This document shows, piece after piece, positions 1 through 6,253 of a DNA stretch of 19,706 nt. The notes below the pieces were generated by a model. That model had not been told where the DNA came from. It ran no database searches and saw only the letters and a program-made list of their open reading frames with translations. The first letter of the stretch is position 1. Each line of letters begins with the position of its first letter. Location: positions 1-19,706 of the forward strand of contig CAMWPK010000009.1 of assembly GCA_947176115.1 (NCBI GenBank), written 5' to 3'. This stretch comes from an uncultured Clostridia bacterium. GTDB taxonomy: Bacteria; Bacillota; Clostridia; Christensenellales; UBA3700. The translations under genes were made by a program, and so were the position numbers.

Positions 1-911
1 CAAAGCCTGCCGGCTCGCTCATTTATAAAGAGGAATGCAAAGCTATCCGCGCGGTACGAGATATGCTTCGCGACGACGTAGACCACATTATTATTAACGA
101 TAAGAAATTGCTTGAAGAATTCAAAATTGCCTTTTCCGCGCTCAATGAGAAAAAGCCTGATTTATTCGTGCTTTACGAGGGTAAGGAGAGCATGGCAAAG
201 AAGTTTGGCTTGACCAAACAAATAGAAGAGCTTTTACAACGCAAAGTAGTACTCGCCAACGGCGCATATCTCATTATCGACCGTACGGAGGCGTTGACGG
301 TAATAGACGTCAATACCGGAAAATACGTAGGAGAGAAAAACTTAGAGCAGACTGTTTTCGAAACCAATTGCATTGCGGCAAAGGAGATAGCCCGTCAGCT
401 TCGCGTACGCAATATAGGCGGTATAGTCGTGATTGACTTCATTGATATGGACAACCAAGAGCACAGTCAAAAGGTGCTTGAGGTATTGCAAGAAGCGCTT
501 GCTTTAGACAGAACAAAGACTACATTATTGGGTATGACGCCATTGGGGCTGGTTGAGTTGACTCGTAAAAAGACGAGAAGTATGCTTGAGAGCGTAATGC
601 TACAGACTTGCCCTTATTGCAACGGCAACGCATACGTCCTATCTGATGAGGTAATGGCTAGTCATCTTAAAAATAAACTCAATGACGTCTTTGCGTGCGA
701 AGATAACAAGGCGGTACTTGTCACAATTGCGCCAAGCGTATTTCATAAGATATTCGCATATAGACTGTTAGAAAAGGAATGCGCAGGGGAGTGGCGCGAC
801 AAGAGAATTTATCTCACGCCTGACGATAGAATGCATGTCGAGAAGATAGATATCAAGGTTTTGCACGGAGCAATTCTCAATTTGCCTGACAAAGCGAAGA
901 TGTTATATTAG
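1..911 (+). CDS. rng: Ribonuclease E/G family protein (Rng), 5' end missing
   Basis: Endoribonuclease of the RNase E/G family, which cuts single-stranded AU-rich RNA and acts in rRNA maturation and mRNA turnover. The first complete codon in frame is at position 3, and coding continues upstream of the first ATG (63) with family-like sequence (PAGSLIYKEE), so the gene enters from outside the window and its S1 domain is not visible. About 302 residues are seen. They include the DNase I-like catalytic core with two metal-binding aspartates, in VIDVNTG (around 301-330) and VVIDFIDM (around 424-447), and the Zn-link motif CPYCNG (around 609-626) that joins monomers in this family. The sequence ends soon after the Zn-link region in a short RNase G-like C-terminal domain, without the long scaffold tail of E. 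coli RNase E. It converges on rpmA and shares its terminator. Whether it is called RNase E or G is a matter of nomenclature. Confidence 0.93.
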   Translation, partial: KPAGSLIYKEECKAIRAVRDMLRDDVDHIIINDKKLLEEFKIAFSALNEKKPDLFVLYEGKESMAKKFGLTKQIEELLQRKVVLANGAYLIIDRTEALTVIDVNTGKYVGEKNLEQTVFETNCIAAKEIARQLRVRNIGGIVVIDFIDMDNQEHSQKVLEVLQEALALDRTKTTLLGMTPLGLVELTRKKTRSMLESVMLQTCPYCNGNAYVLSDEVMASHLKNKLNDVFACEDNKAVLVTIAPSVFHKIFAYRLLEKECAGEWRDKRIYLTPDDRMHVEKIDIKVLHGAILNLPDKAKMLY

Positions 912-983
912 TTTTGTTTGTCAAAAGGGCAGTATATATCAATTGAAATTATAAGTCTATCTAGTAATTATATCTAAATAAAT

Positions 984-1016
984 AAAAAAGCAAGGTTTGT
1001 TTCACCTTGCTTTTAT
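984..1016. terminator. Bidirectional Rho-independent terminator between rng and rpmA
   Basis: A 7-bp stem, GCAAGGT paired with ACCTTGC (990-1010), has a 7-nt loop and is flanked by an A-run on the left and TTTTATTGTT on the right. It can therefore end both rng (+) and the rplU-prp-rpmA operon (-). Confidence 0.85.
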
Positions 1017-1044
1017 TGTTGTTATTACTGTAAAGAGTTTTTTA

Positions 1045-1326
1045 TTATACTTCTTTTGCGTAAACGCTAACTTGTTTTTTATCTTTGCCTTTGCGCTCGA
1101 ATTTAACTACGCCGTCGATTAGAGCGTAGAGAGTGTCGTCCTTGCCGATGCCAACGTTGTTGCCGACGTGGAACTTGGTACCTCTTTGTCTAACCAAGAT
1201 ATTGCCAGCCAAAACGAATTGACCGTCAGATCTCTTTGGTCCGAGTCTTTTTGATTCGGAATCTCTGCCGTTTCTGGAGCTACCTACACCTTTCTTGTGA
1301 GCGAAGAGCTGTATATTTATAAACAT
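1045..1326 (-). CDS. rpmA: Ribosomal protein bL27, with cleavable N-terminal extension
   Basis: Large-subunit protein L27, whose N-terminus reaches the peptidyl-transferase centre. It has 93 residues. It opens with MFINIQLF followed by AHKKGVGSSRNGRD; the second part is where E. coli L27 begins. This extension is the Firmicutes form, and in Staphylococcus aureus the protease Prp removes it after the Phe. The body (SKRLGPKRSDGQFVLAGNILVRQ in two stretches, then GTKFHVGNNVGIGKDDTL) is typical L27. The start is supported by a GGAGGT ribosome binding site lying inside the last codons of prp, and the prp stop is one base upstream of the ATG, so translation is probably coupled. obgE, which often follows rpmA in Firmicutes, is absent; a terminator comes next. 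Confidence 0.97.
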   Translation of the reverse strand: MFINIQLFAHKKGVGSSRNGRDSESKRLGPKRSDGQFVLAGNILVRQRGTKFHVGNNVGIGKDDTLYALIDGVVKFERKGKDKKQVSVYAKEV

Positions 1327-1327
1327 A

Positions 1328-1654
1328 TTATTTTACCTCCAATTCTATAAAATCAGAAAAGCCTTCATGCAAATCTGCAATTCCCAACATCATCGTATTG
1401 AGTATCACGTCGCAGTCGTGCTTTGTCGCCTTGTCGAGTTCTTGGGGAAGAGTGGCTTTGAGATAACCTCTTTTTTCGTCAGTCTTGTAATTCAATTTGA
1501 CGCCTAAGCTAAACAGTCCCAAAATTGCCGTCTGAACTATTGACGATAGGGCGGAGCATACTATATCTTCTCCTTGCACTCCGTAACCGGTGTGTCCCTC
1601 GCATTCTATCTCAACAATGCTATTGTTTTGTTTTGTTACGAATATTTTGGTCAT
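1328..1654 (-). CDS. prp: Ribosomal processing cysteine protease Prp (YsxB family)
   Basis: Small cysteine protease (108 residues) that removes the N-terminal extension of L27 in Firmicutes. The family active-site block is visible: EGHTGYGVQGEDIVCSA, with the predicted catalytic His21 and Cys33. This matches the GHxGY...DIVCxA pattern of the family, with the same spacing as in S. aureus Prp. Its start overlaps the rplU stop by one base (TAATG), a typical translational coupling arrangement, and its last codons carry the ribosome binding site for rpmA. Its place between L21 and L27 is the conserved Firmicutes order. The extension on L27 and the presence of Prp support each other. Confidence 0.95.
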   Translation of the reverse strand: MTKIFVTKQNNSIVEIECEGHTGYGVQGEDIVCSALSSIVQTAILGLFSLGVKLNYKTDEKRGYLKATLPQELDKATKHDCDVILNTMMLGIADLHEGFSDFIELEVK

Positions 1655-1959
1655 TATGCCTTGATTTCTGCTATCTTCAAAGCAGTAAACGGTTGTCTAT
1701 GACCTTGACGCTTGCGCTCATTCTTCTTGGACTTATATTTGAAAACAACGATTTTCTTAGCCTTGTCTTGAGCAACCACTTCAGCAACTACTTTGGAATT
1801 TGCTACTTCCTTGCCACAAGCGATTTTGCCGTCATTGTTGAGCATAACAACATCAAGTTCTACCTTAGCGCCAATCTCTTTGTCGATTTTCTCAACTTTG
1901 ATGATTTCGTCCTTGGCTACCTTGTATTGTTTGCCACCTGTCAAAACTATTGCGTACAT
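1654..1959 (-). CDS. rplU: Ribosomal protein bL21
   Basis: Large-subunit ribosomal protein L21, which binds 23S rRNA. It has 101 residues from the chosen start, the usual length for L21. It begins MYAIVLTGGKQYKV and contains the C-terminal block KKNERKRQGHRQPFTALKI, both characteristic. A longer ORF with 16 extra residues starts at 2007, but I reject it: a strong GGAGGT ribosome binding site at 1965-1970 sits five bases from the ATG at 1959, the extra residues do not match L21, and the upstream DNA is the structured mRNA leader. It is the first gene of the rplU-prp-rpmA operon, under the promoter at 2039-2067. Confidence 0.96.
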   Translation of the reverse strand: MYAIVLTGGKQYKVAKDEIIKVEKIDKEIGAKVELDVVMLNNDGKIACGKEVANSKVVAEVVAQDKAKKIVVFKYKSKKNERKRQGHRQPFTALKIAEIKA

Positions 1960-2032
1960 ATGATACCTCCTCTTACCAGTCTCGCTGAAACGGGTGGTCT
2001 TAGACACTTTGCGACCCTACTCATGCGGCTCA
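1960..2032 (-). promoter_or_regulatory. Candidate ribosomal protein L21 leader (cis-regulatory RNA)
   Basis: About 72 nt of 5' UTR between the predicted transcription start and the rplU ATG. It can form a hairpin with stem ACTCAT/ATGAGT (just upstream end, 2019-2038), then pairings of GGGT with ACCC and of GTTTC with GAGAC (one G-U pair) ahead of the Shine-Dalgarno sequence. Firmicutes are known to carry an L21 leader thought to mediate autoregulation. Position and length fit that family, but I could not run a covariance model. Confidence 0.5.
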
Positions 2033-2038
2033 ATGAGT

Positions 2039-2067
2039 ATGTTAGCATAAATAAAATTTCTTGTCAA
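2039..2067 (-). promoter_or_regulatory. Sigma-A promoter of rplU-prp-rpmA
   Basis: The -35 box TTGACA (2062-2067), a 17-bp spacer and the -10 box TAACAT (2039-2044) preceded by TGC (extended -10). Predicted start is near 2032. Confidence 0.8.
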
Positions 2068-2108
2068 GAAAAAACTTATATTATAATAAAAATAATAGGA
2101 CGGCAGAT

Positions 2109-2747
2109 TTATTTTAACTTCTTGATTTTATCTAAATCACCGCTACACAATGCGTCTAGATTATTAAAGATCTTTTCTTTTGACCAATCCCACCACTTCA
2201 AATTCAATAAAAACTCAATGGTATTATCGTCAAAACGCTTGCGAATTACTTTTATTGGATTGCCTGCGACTATATGATATGGCGCTACGTCTTTTGCCAC
2301 AACGGAATTTGCTCCAATGATTGCGCCGTCGCCTATGTGTACGCCGGGCATTATCGTCACGTTTTGACCTATCCAAACGTCATTGCCTACGACGGTGTCG
2401 CCTTTAAGCGGTAAATCGTCAATTGACGGAGTAGACTTTTCCCAACCGTGTCCCATTATATTGAATGGATACGTAGTGACGGAATTCATACGGTGATTGG
2501 CGCCGTTCATAACAAATTCAACTCCTTTTGCAATGGCGCAAAACTTGCCGATAATAAGTTTGTCGCCATTGAAATCATAGTGATGTGTTACGTGATCTTC
2601 AAAGTTTTCCGCTCCGTCAATATCATCGTAGTAGGTATAATCTCCCACTATGATATTGGGTCTGGTAATTACGTTTTTTATATAGCAAAGACTTGGAATA
2701 TTCTCGTTGGGGAACTTTGCGTTGGGATTCGGACCTAAATCTTTCAA
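2109..2747 (-). CDS. Vat-like hexapeptide acetyltransferase (streptogramin A O-acetyltransferase family)
   Basis: Left-handed beta-helix acetyltransferase of the xenobiotic (XAT) class. Members use acetyl-CoA to modify streptogramin A (Vat) or chloramphenicol (CatB). The sequence is Vat-like along its length: GPNPN near the start, DYTYYDD, the active-site block MNGANHRM with the catalytic His (residue 85 from this start), TYPFN, GWEK, DLPLKGDTVVGNDVWIGQ, MPGVHIGDGAIIGANSVV, GNPIKVIRKRF and WWDW. The active-site block is the Vat form rather than the CatB form. A longer ORF begins at ATG 2777, but that ATG overlaps the -10 box of a consensus promoter. The likely start is TTG 2747, with AAAGGAG eight bases upstream; this gives 212 residues and an N-terminus resembling VatD, which starts MGPNP. 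The gene is followed in the same direction by the rplU promoter without an obvious terminator. The natural substrate is unknown. Confidence 0.88.
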   Translation of the reverse strand: MKDLGPNPNAKFPNENIPSLCYIKNVITRPNIIVGDYTYYDDIDGAENFEDHVTHHYDFNGDKLIIGKFCAIAKGVEFVMNGANHRMNSVTTYPFNIMGHGWEKSTPSIDDLPLKGDTVVGNDVWIGQNVTIMPGVHIGDGAIIGANSVVAKDVAPYHIVAGNPIKVIRKRFDDNTIEFLLNLKWWDWSKEKIFNNLDALCSGDLDKIKKLK

Positions 2748-2754
2748 TGTTGAA

Positions 2755-2762
2755 TCTCCTTT
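2755..2762 (-). promoter_or_regulatory. Ribosome binding site that fixes the TTG start of the vat-like gene
   Basis: AAAGGAGA on the minus strand, eight bases before TTG 2747. It lies inside the longer ORF, which supports the downstream start. Confidence 0.75.
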
Positions 2763-2775
2763 AATTAGTAAGTCC

Positions 2776-2804
2776 ATTATATTATCTAACTTGAGTTATG
2801 TCAA
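2776..2804 (-). promoter_or_regulatory. Consensus sigma-A promoter of the vat-like gene
   Basis: Perfect -35 TTGACA (2799-2804), 17-bp spacer and perfect -10 TATAAT (2776-2781). The predicted start near 2769 leaves a short 5' UTR of about 21 nt, with no room for a leader peptide or attenuator, so expression looks constitutive. Confidence 0.85.
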
Positions 2805-2923
2805 CTTCCTGATTTTTAACTTTTCTAAATTCGTTGCGATATAATCATTAGTCATAACAAGTTCATATACGACTTAAAAGGAGCTAATTACTTTTTGTAT
2901 TTGATATATTAAATCGAAAGTTA

Positions 2924-2952
2924 TTGATAACTTTGACAAAGTATGATAAAAT
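2924..2952 (+). promoter_or_regulatory. Sigma-A promoter of ogg
   Basis: The -35 TTGATA (2924-2929), 17-bp spacer and -10 TAAAAT (2947-2952) with an upstream TGA (extended -10). The ATG at 2924 of the longer ORF falls in the -35 region, so translation must begin downstream. Confidence 0.6.
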
Positions 2953-2980
2953 TAGACAAAACACTGCAAAAGGCGCATTT

Positions 2981-3805
2981 ATGTTGATTGAAAAGAATAG
3001 TATAATAATAACGGACCTCAAAGACTTTGACATAAGACATATTCTTGATTGCGGTCAGATATTCAGATATGAGAAACTGAGCGATGGGGAATATAGTGTA
3101 TATTCAAAGGATAAAACTTGCATAGTCACTCAAAGCAAGGACAAGGCGGTCATTAAAAGCGACAATCCCGATTATTTTGTCAATTACTTTGACTTGCAAA
3201 GGGATTATGGGGAGATAAAGCAACAACTTAAGGGCAAGCCCTTTATGGATGAGGCTATGGAATACGGTCACGGCATAAGGATACTCAACCAAGACAAGTG
3301 GGAGATGCTTATTAGTTTTATTATCTCGGCAAACAACCATATTCCGCGTATCAAGGGCATTATAAGCAGACTGTGCGCTAATCTAGGTAAATTTATGGGA
3401 GATTATTATGCTTTCCCCACGCCTGAGGCTATGGCTAGCATGGACGAAGATTTTTATAAGGCGATTGGCGCGGGGTATAGAGCGAAATATTTGGCGGTTA
3501 CTTCTAGGCAAGTCGCAGACGGTTTTGACCTCGACGCCATAGACGATATGGACGGCAATACGGCAAATAAGAAATTATGTACGCTTATGGGCGTAGGTAG
3601 CAAGGTGGCGGATTGCATACTGCTCTTTGGCTATCACAAGCAAGACGTATTTCCCGTTGATACTTGGATAAAGAAAGTCTACAAAGACGTGGTAGGCGAC
3701 AACGTGGACAACAACAATATCATAAGGCGTAAACTGATAGATATCTATGGAGATTATTCAGGATACGCTCAACAGTATCTGTTTTTCAACAAAAGAGAAA
3801 ATTAA
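2981..3805 (+). CDS. ogg: 8-oxoguanine DNA glycosylase/AP lyase (OGG1 type)
   Basis: Base-excision repair enzyme that removes 8-oxoguanine and nicks the DNA. It has 274 residues from ATG 2981, similar to clostridial OGG1-like enzymes. An N-terminal domain (DCGQIFRYEKL) is followed by the HhH-GPD fold. The hairpin is visible in LMGVGSKVADCILLFGY with the predicted catalytic Lys208, and PVDTW supplies the conserved Asp227. The C-terminus, GYAQQYLFF, is typical. A longer ORF starts at 2924, but its first 19 residues are not family-like and lie in the promoter. A modest Shine-Dalgarno (AAAAGG) precedes 2981. The NYN-domain gene follows after 77 bp with no terminator seen, so the two are probably co-transcribed. 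Confidence 0.92.
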   Translation: MLIEKNSIIITDLKDFDIRHILDCGQIFRYEKLSDGEYSVYSKDKTCIVTQSKDKAVIKSDNPDYFVNYFDLQRDYGEIKQQLKGKPFMDEAMEYGHGIRILNQDKWEMLISFIISANNHIPRIKGIISRLCANLGKFMGDYYAFPTPEAMASMDEDFYKAIGAGYRAKYLAVTSRQVADGFDLDAIDDMDGNTANKKLCTLMGVGSKVADCILLFGYHKQDVFPVDTWIKKVYKDVVGDNVDNNNIIRRKLIDIYGDYSGYAQQYLFFNKREN

Positions 3806-3882
3806 GCAGTTGAGTAATCTAAAGAGGAATTTATATCTACTAAAGCAAAGAATTTTTTGATAGTCAATAGGATATAGATAAA

Positions 3883-4515
3883 ATGAATTATGCAATTTTA
3901 GTAGACCTCAACAGTATGCGATTGTCATACGAGAGTTTTGCCAAGGCAATAGCAAGTATTGACGGCAAGATAGCGTATGCAAAACTTTACGGTTACAACA
4001 ACAAGCGAAACAACGATTTCAATGCTTTTATCAAAACGTACGGAGTAGAAGTCGCCTTGCCTGTGAGCAATCGTAAAAAAGTGAGAATAGATATCAGGCA
4101 GGTAATCGACGCAGTCACTATAGCTTGCACACGCTCCAACGTTGACGCATTCTTTATTATTTGCAGTGAGCTTGACTCCATAGCAATGATAAATGCTCTC
4201 AAGAAACTTGGCAAGCGAGTAATAATGGGAATAGAATCTCCAAGTTTCGTAGCAGAGCAGTGCGACGGCTACGTGATGCTTGAGAGAACTTTGCCAGACG
4301 AGGACGTCAAAAGGCCTGCGCCTATAAAGTCAGAGGAGTTCAATGAGGAGTTTTTGCCATATAGCGGAGTGGAGCAAGAACAGTCAGTTGACGAAATGGA
4401 TAAGATAAAGCAAGAGCTCAAAGAACTGTTGGATAACAAGCGCCGTCAAAAGAGCGAAATAGAAATGGGGCAAAGCGTACTTCAGCTCGATGAATTGCTA
4501 AAGAAATATTTTTGA
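3883..4515 (+). CDS. NYN-domain protein (PIN-like predicted ribonuclease, LabA/DUF88 type)
   Basis: Predicted metal-dependent RNase of the NYN/PIN-like fold, 210 residues. The N-terminal domain (1-135) shows the first acidic residue in AILVDLN (Asp8), a second acidic cluster in RIDIRQVIDAV (Asp70/Asp76), and a third at IICSELDS (Glu96/Asp98) followed by the helix AMINALKKLGKRVIMG. In most NYN proteins the third motif reads SGDSDF; here it is CSELDS, so the acidic residues are shifted or substituted. Residues from about 160 to the end are charged and likely coiled coil (EMDKIKQELKELLDNKRRQK). The Shine-Dalgarno (AGGA) is weak. It probably forms a transcription unit with ogg and ends at a strong terminator. 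The RNA target is unknown. Confidence 0.8.
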   Translation: MNYAILVDLNSMRLSYESFAKAIASIDGKIAYAKLYGYNNKRNNDFNAFIKTYGVEVALPVSNRKKVRIDIRQVIDAVTIACTRSNVDAFFIICSELDSIAMINALKKLGKRVIMGIESPSFVAEQCDGYVMLERTLPDEDVKRPAPIKSEEFNEEFLPYSGVEQEQSVDEMDKIKQELKELLDNKRRQKSEIEMGQSVLQLDELLKKYF

Positions 4516-4527
4516 CAGTAGTATAAA

Positions 4528-4562
4528 ACAAAACCGAGTATCAAAGCGATACTCGGTTTTAT
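4528..4562. terminator. Strong bidirectional terminator after the NYN gene
   Basis: A 13-bp perfect stem, AAAACCGAGTATC (4530-4542) with GATACTCGGTTTT (4548-4560), and a 5-nt loop. A- and T-runs at the stem base serve both the NYN gene (+) and the convergent membrane-protein gene (-). Confidence 0.92.
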
Positions 4563-4573
4563 CTTTATTTGCG

Positions 4574-6139
4574 TTATTTATTCTTATGTTTTTGTTCAAT
4601 TTCTTGATTGTCAAAAGGTTTGGTATTTTCGCTTGCATGCTCAGGAAGTTTTTTCGTTTTCCTACGTTGTTTATTTTCTTGTTCTTTGACGCGGAACTTT
4701 TCTATAAACTCTATCTCTTTCTGTACGATTTTATCGCCCCAAGGGGTAGAGTAGTTGTAAGGCGTTACATAACCGCTGTAATCGTCTTGCGTGCGTTCTA
4801 GCAATAAGGTCATTGTTATTACCAAAGCCATATATGGAAAAGCTACGAAAGTACCCGTATTGATAAGCGAATATCCCTCAAATCCTATAAATACTGCCAA
4901 GCAAAAGAGATTGAAAGTATTCTTTATATTTTTGAAGAGAATTTTAATTCGTACAGCGTAGAAATATATATATGCCACCAGTCCCATAACTCCCATACAC
5001 GCAATGACTTGGAAGAAGGTGGAATGGAACCAATAAATCCCTATTTCACTTGTCGGAGTTAGATCTCCTTTATATCCTTTGCCAACTCCAAATAATGGGT
5101 GAGCTTTGAAAAGTTCCCATGCCTCTTCATATAGCTTATTACGGTTTGACGTGCCGAACCCTCTATCGACAAGGGACGCTAGCATTGTATTGACTTCTTT
5201 CATTAAGCAAAGATACAGTATCAATACTACAAGCACTGCAGTAGCAATATATAGCAAATGCAATTTTTTGTTAGGAGCCTTGATTATCGAAAAGATAAGC
5301 GCAACGACACCGCTTATTCCGCCGAATATAATACCGCCTCTACTAAAAGTCATGATAAGGCAACCGTATTGGAATATGCTTAGACCAAGGAATATCCAAC
5401 CTTGACGGTAGCGCGTGGAAAGATACATAGTCATACCCGCAGTGAAAATCAAATAAGTAGCAAGTCCGTTTCTGTTTGCCCAACCGACGTTCCATACTAT
5501 TTCATGCCATTGATGAAGAGGTTTGTTTTTTTGAATTATTACAATAATGAGTTGTATGCACATAACCAAGCCGATATACATCATAGTCTTGCCAAAATAC
5601 ATAGGTACGTCGCGTCGTTTGTCGCGCTTGAGGAAATGATTGTAGATTAAATATATTGCAGGCACGCCCAAACCCAACATTATCGAGTCGGGGAGCGCTC
5701 TAATAAAGTCTTGCTTAATAAGAGTGCCTACGCCTCCCAAAAACAAAGCGTATGCCACGGCTAGCAATGGGAAAAACATCTTTCCGAGCGTAAATTTATG
5801 TCTTCCGTTTTTGATAATGAAAATTACAAGACAAATGCCCAGCGGAAAAGCCAGTGGCCACATCTTAGTGTAATCAGAGAAGTCGTATGAGTATACAAGC
5901 AGAACAGTACTGAAAATATTGACTGTGAATGGAAGAATATCGTCCGCGCCCAGCAAAGCCAAACAAGCCAAAATCACTGCGCCCGTTATACCTAAAGGCG
6001 CGCACTTAGTAACCCAACCGAGAAATACGACAAGACACACCAAAGCGAGATAGAAGTCCGTATATACGAATTTTTTTATAAAACTCTGGTAGTTATTAAA
6101 ACCTGTTTTTATTTTTTCAAGTGTGATTGCGTTTGTCAT
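4574..6139 (-). CDS. O-antigen ligase/Wzy-like polysaccharide polymerase, multi-pass membrane protein
   Basis: Integral membrane protein of 521 residues with about ten to twelve hydrophobic segments. It resembles the O-antigen ligase/polymerase superfamily (Wzy_C): WANRNGLATYL (220-230), TFSRGGIIFGG (264-274), then a predicted external loop around 318-372 with RNKLYEEAWELFKAHPLFGVGKGY, and closing helices. Family members join or polymerise lipid-linked glycans at the outer face of the membrane. The final 80 or so residues are hydrophilic and rich in Lys, Glu and Gln, probably cytoplasmic and partly coiled. No glycosyltransferase, flippase or other polysaccharide gene is nearby, so the substrate cannot be inferred. 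I see no Shine-Dalgarno before ATG 6139, and a TATAAT box lies nine bases upstream, so the mRNA may be leaderless. No better downstream start is apparent. Confidence 0.8.
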   Translation of the reverse strand: MTNAITLEKIKTGFNNYQSFIKKFVYTDFYLALVCLVVFLGWVTKCAPLGITGAVILACLALLGADDILPFTVNIFSTVLLVYSYDFSDYTKMWPLAFPLGICLVIFIIKNGRHKFTLGKMFFPLLAVAYALFLGGVGTLIKQDFIRALPDSIMLGLGVPAIYLIYNHFLKRDKRRDVPMYFGKTMMYIGLVMCIQLIIVIIQKNKPLHQWHEIVWNVGWANRNGLATYLIFTAGMTMYLSTRYRQGWIFLGLSIFQYGCLIMTFSRGGIIFGGISGVVALIFSIIKAPNKKLHLLYIATAVLVVLILYLCLMKEVNTMLASLVDRGFGTSNRNKLYEEAWELFKAHPLFGVGKGYKGDLTPTSEIGIYWFHSTFFQVIACMGVMGLVAYIYFYAVRIKILFKNIKNTFNLFCLAVFIGFEGYSLINTGTFVAFPYMALVITMTLLLERTQDDYSGYVTPYNYSTPWGDKIVQKEIEFIEKFRVKEQENKQRRKTKKLPEHASENTKPFDNQEIEQKHKNK

Positions 6140-6148
6140 ATTTACTAC

Positions 6149-6177
6149 ATTATAAAGTATTTGTAAAAAAAGAGCAA
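6149..6177 (-). promoter_or_regulatory. Possible promoter of the O-antigen-ligase-like gene
   Basis: On the minus strand a TATAAT box lies nine bases upstream of ATG 6139. A weak -35 (TTGCTC, three of six matches) is 17 bp further upstream. Predicted initiation is within a few bases of the ATG. Confidence 0.45.
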
Positions 6178-6216
6178 ATAAATGAGCTATAAAATTGAAA
6201 GTTAATAAAATAAATA

Positions 6217-6246
6217 TTGACTTTGGTCGCAGTGTGAAGATAAAAT
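6217..6246 (+). promoter_or_regulatory. Promoter of the ATP-grasp gene (apparently leaderless)
   Basis: The -35 TTGACT (6217-6222), 18-bp spacer and -10 TAAAAT (6241-6246). The ATG at 6254 is only seven bases after the -10 box and no Shine-Dalgarno is seen. Confidence 0.55.
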
Positions 6247-6253
6247 TATAAAT

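Noticed and set aside
1525..2277. 250-residue plus-strand ORF across rplU and prp
   Set aside because: It is antisense to well-supported ribosomal genes and resembles no family; its length comes from the complementary strand's codon pattern.
3820..3835. AGAGGA ribosome-binding-like sequence between ogg and the NYN gene
   Set aside because: No ATG, GTG or TTG at a suitable distance opens a sensible frame.
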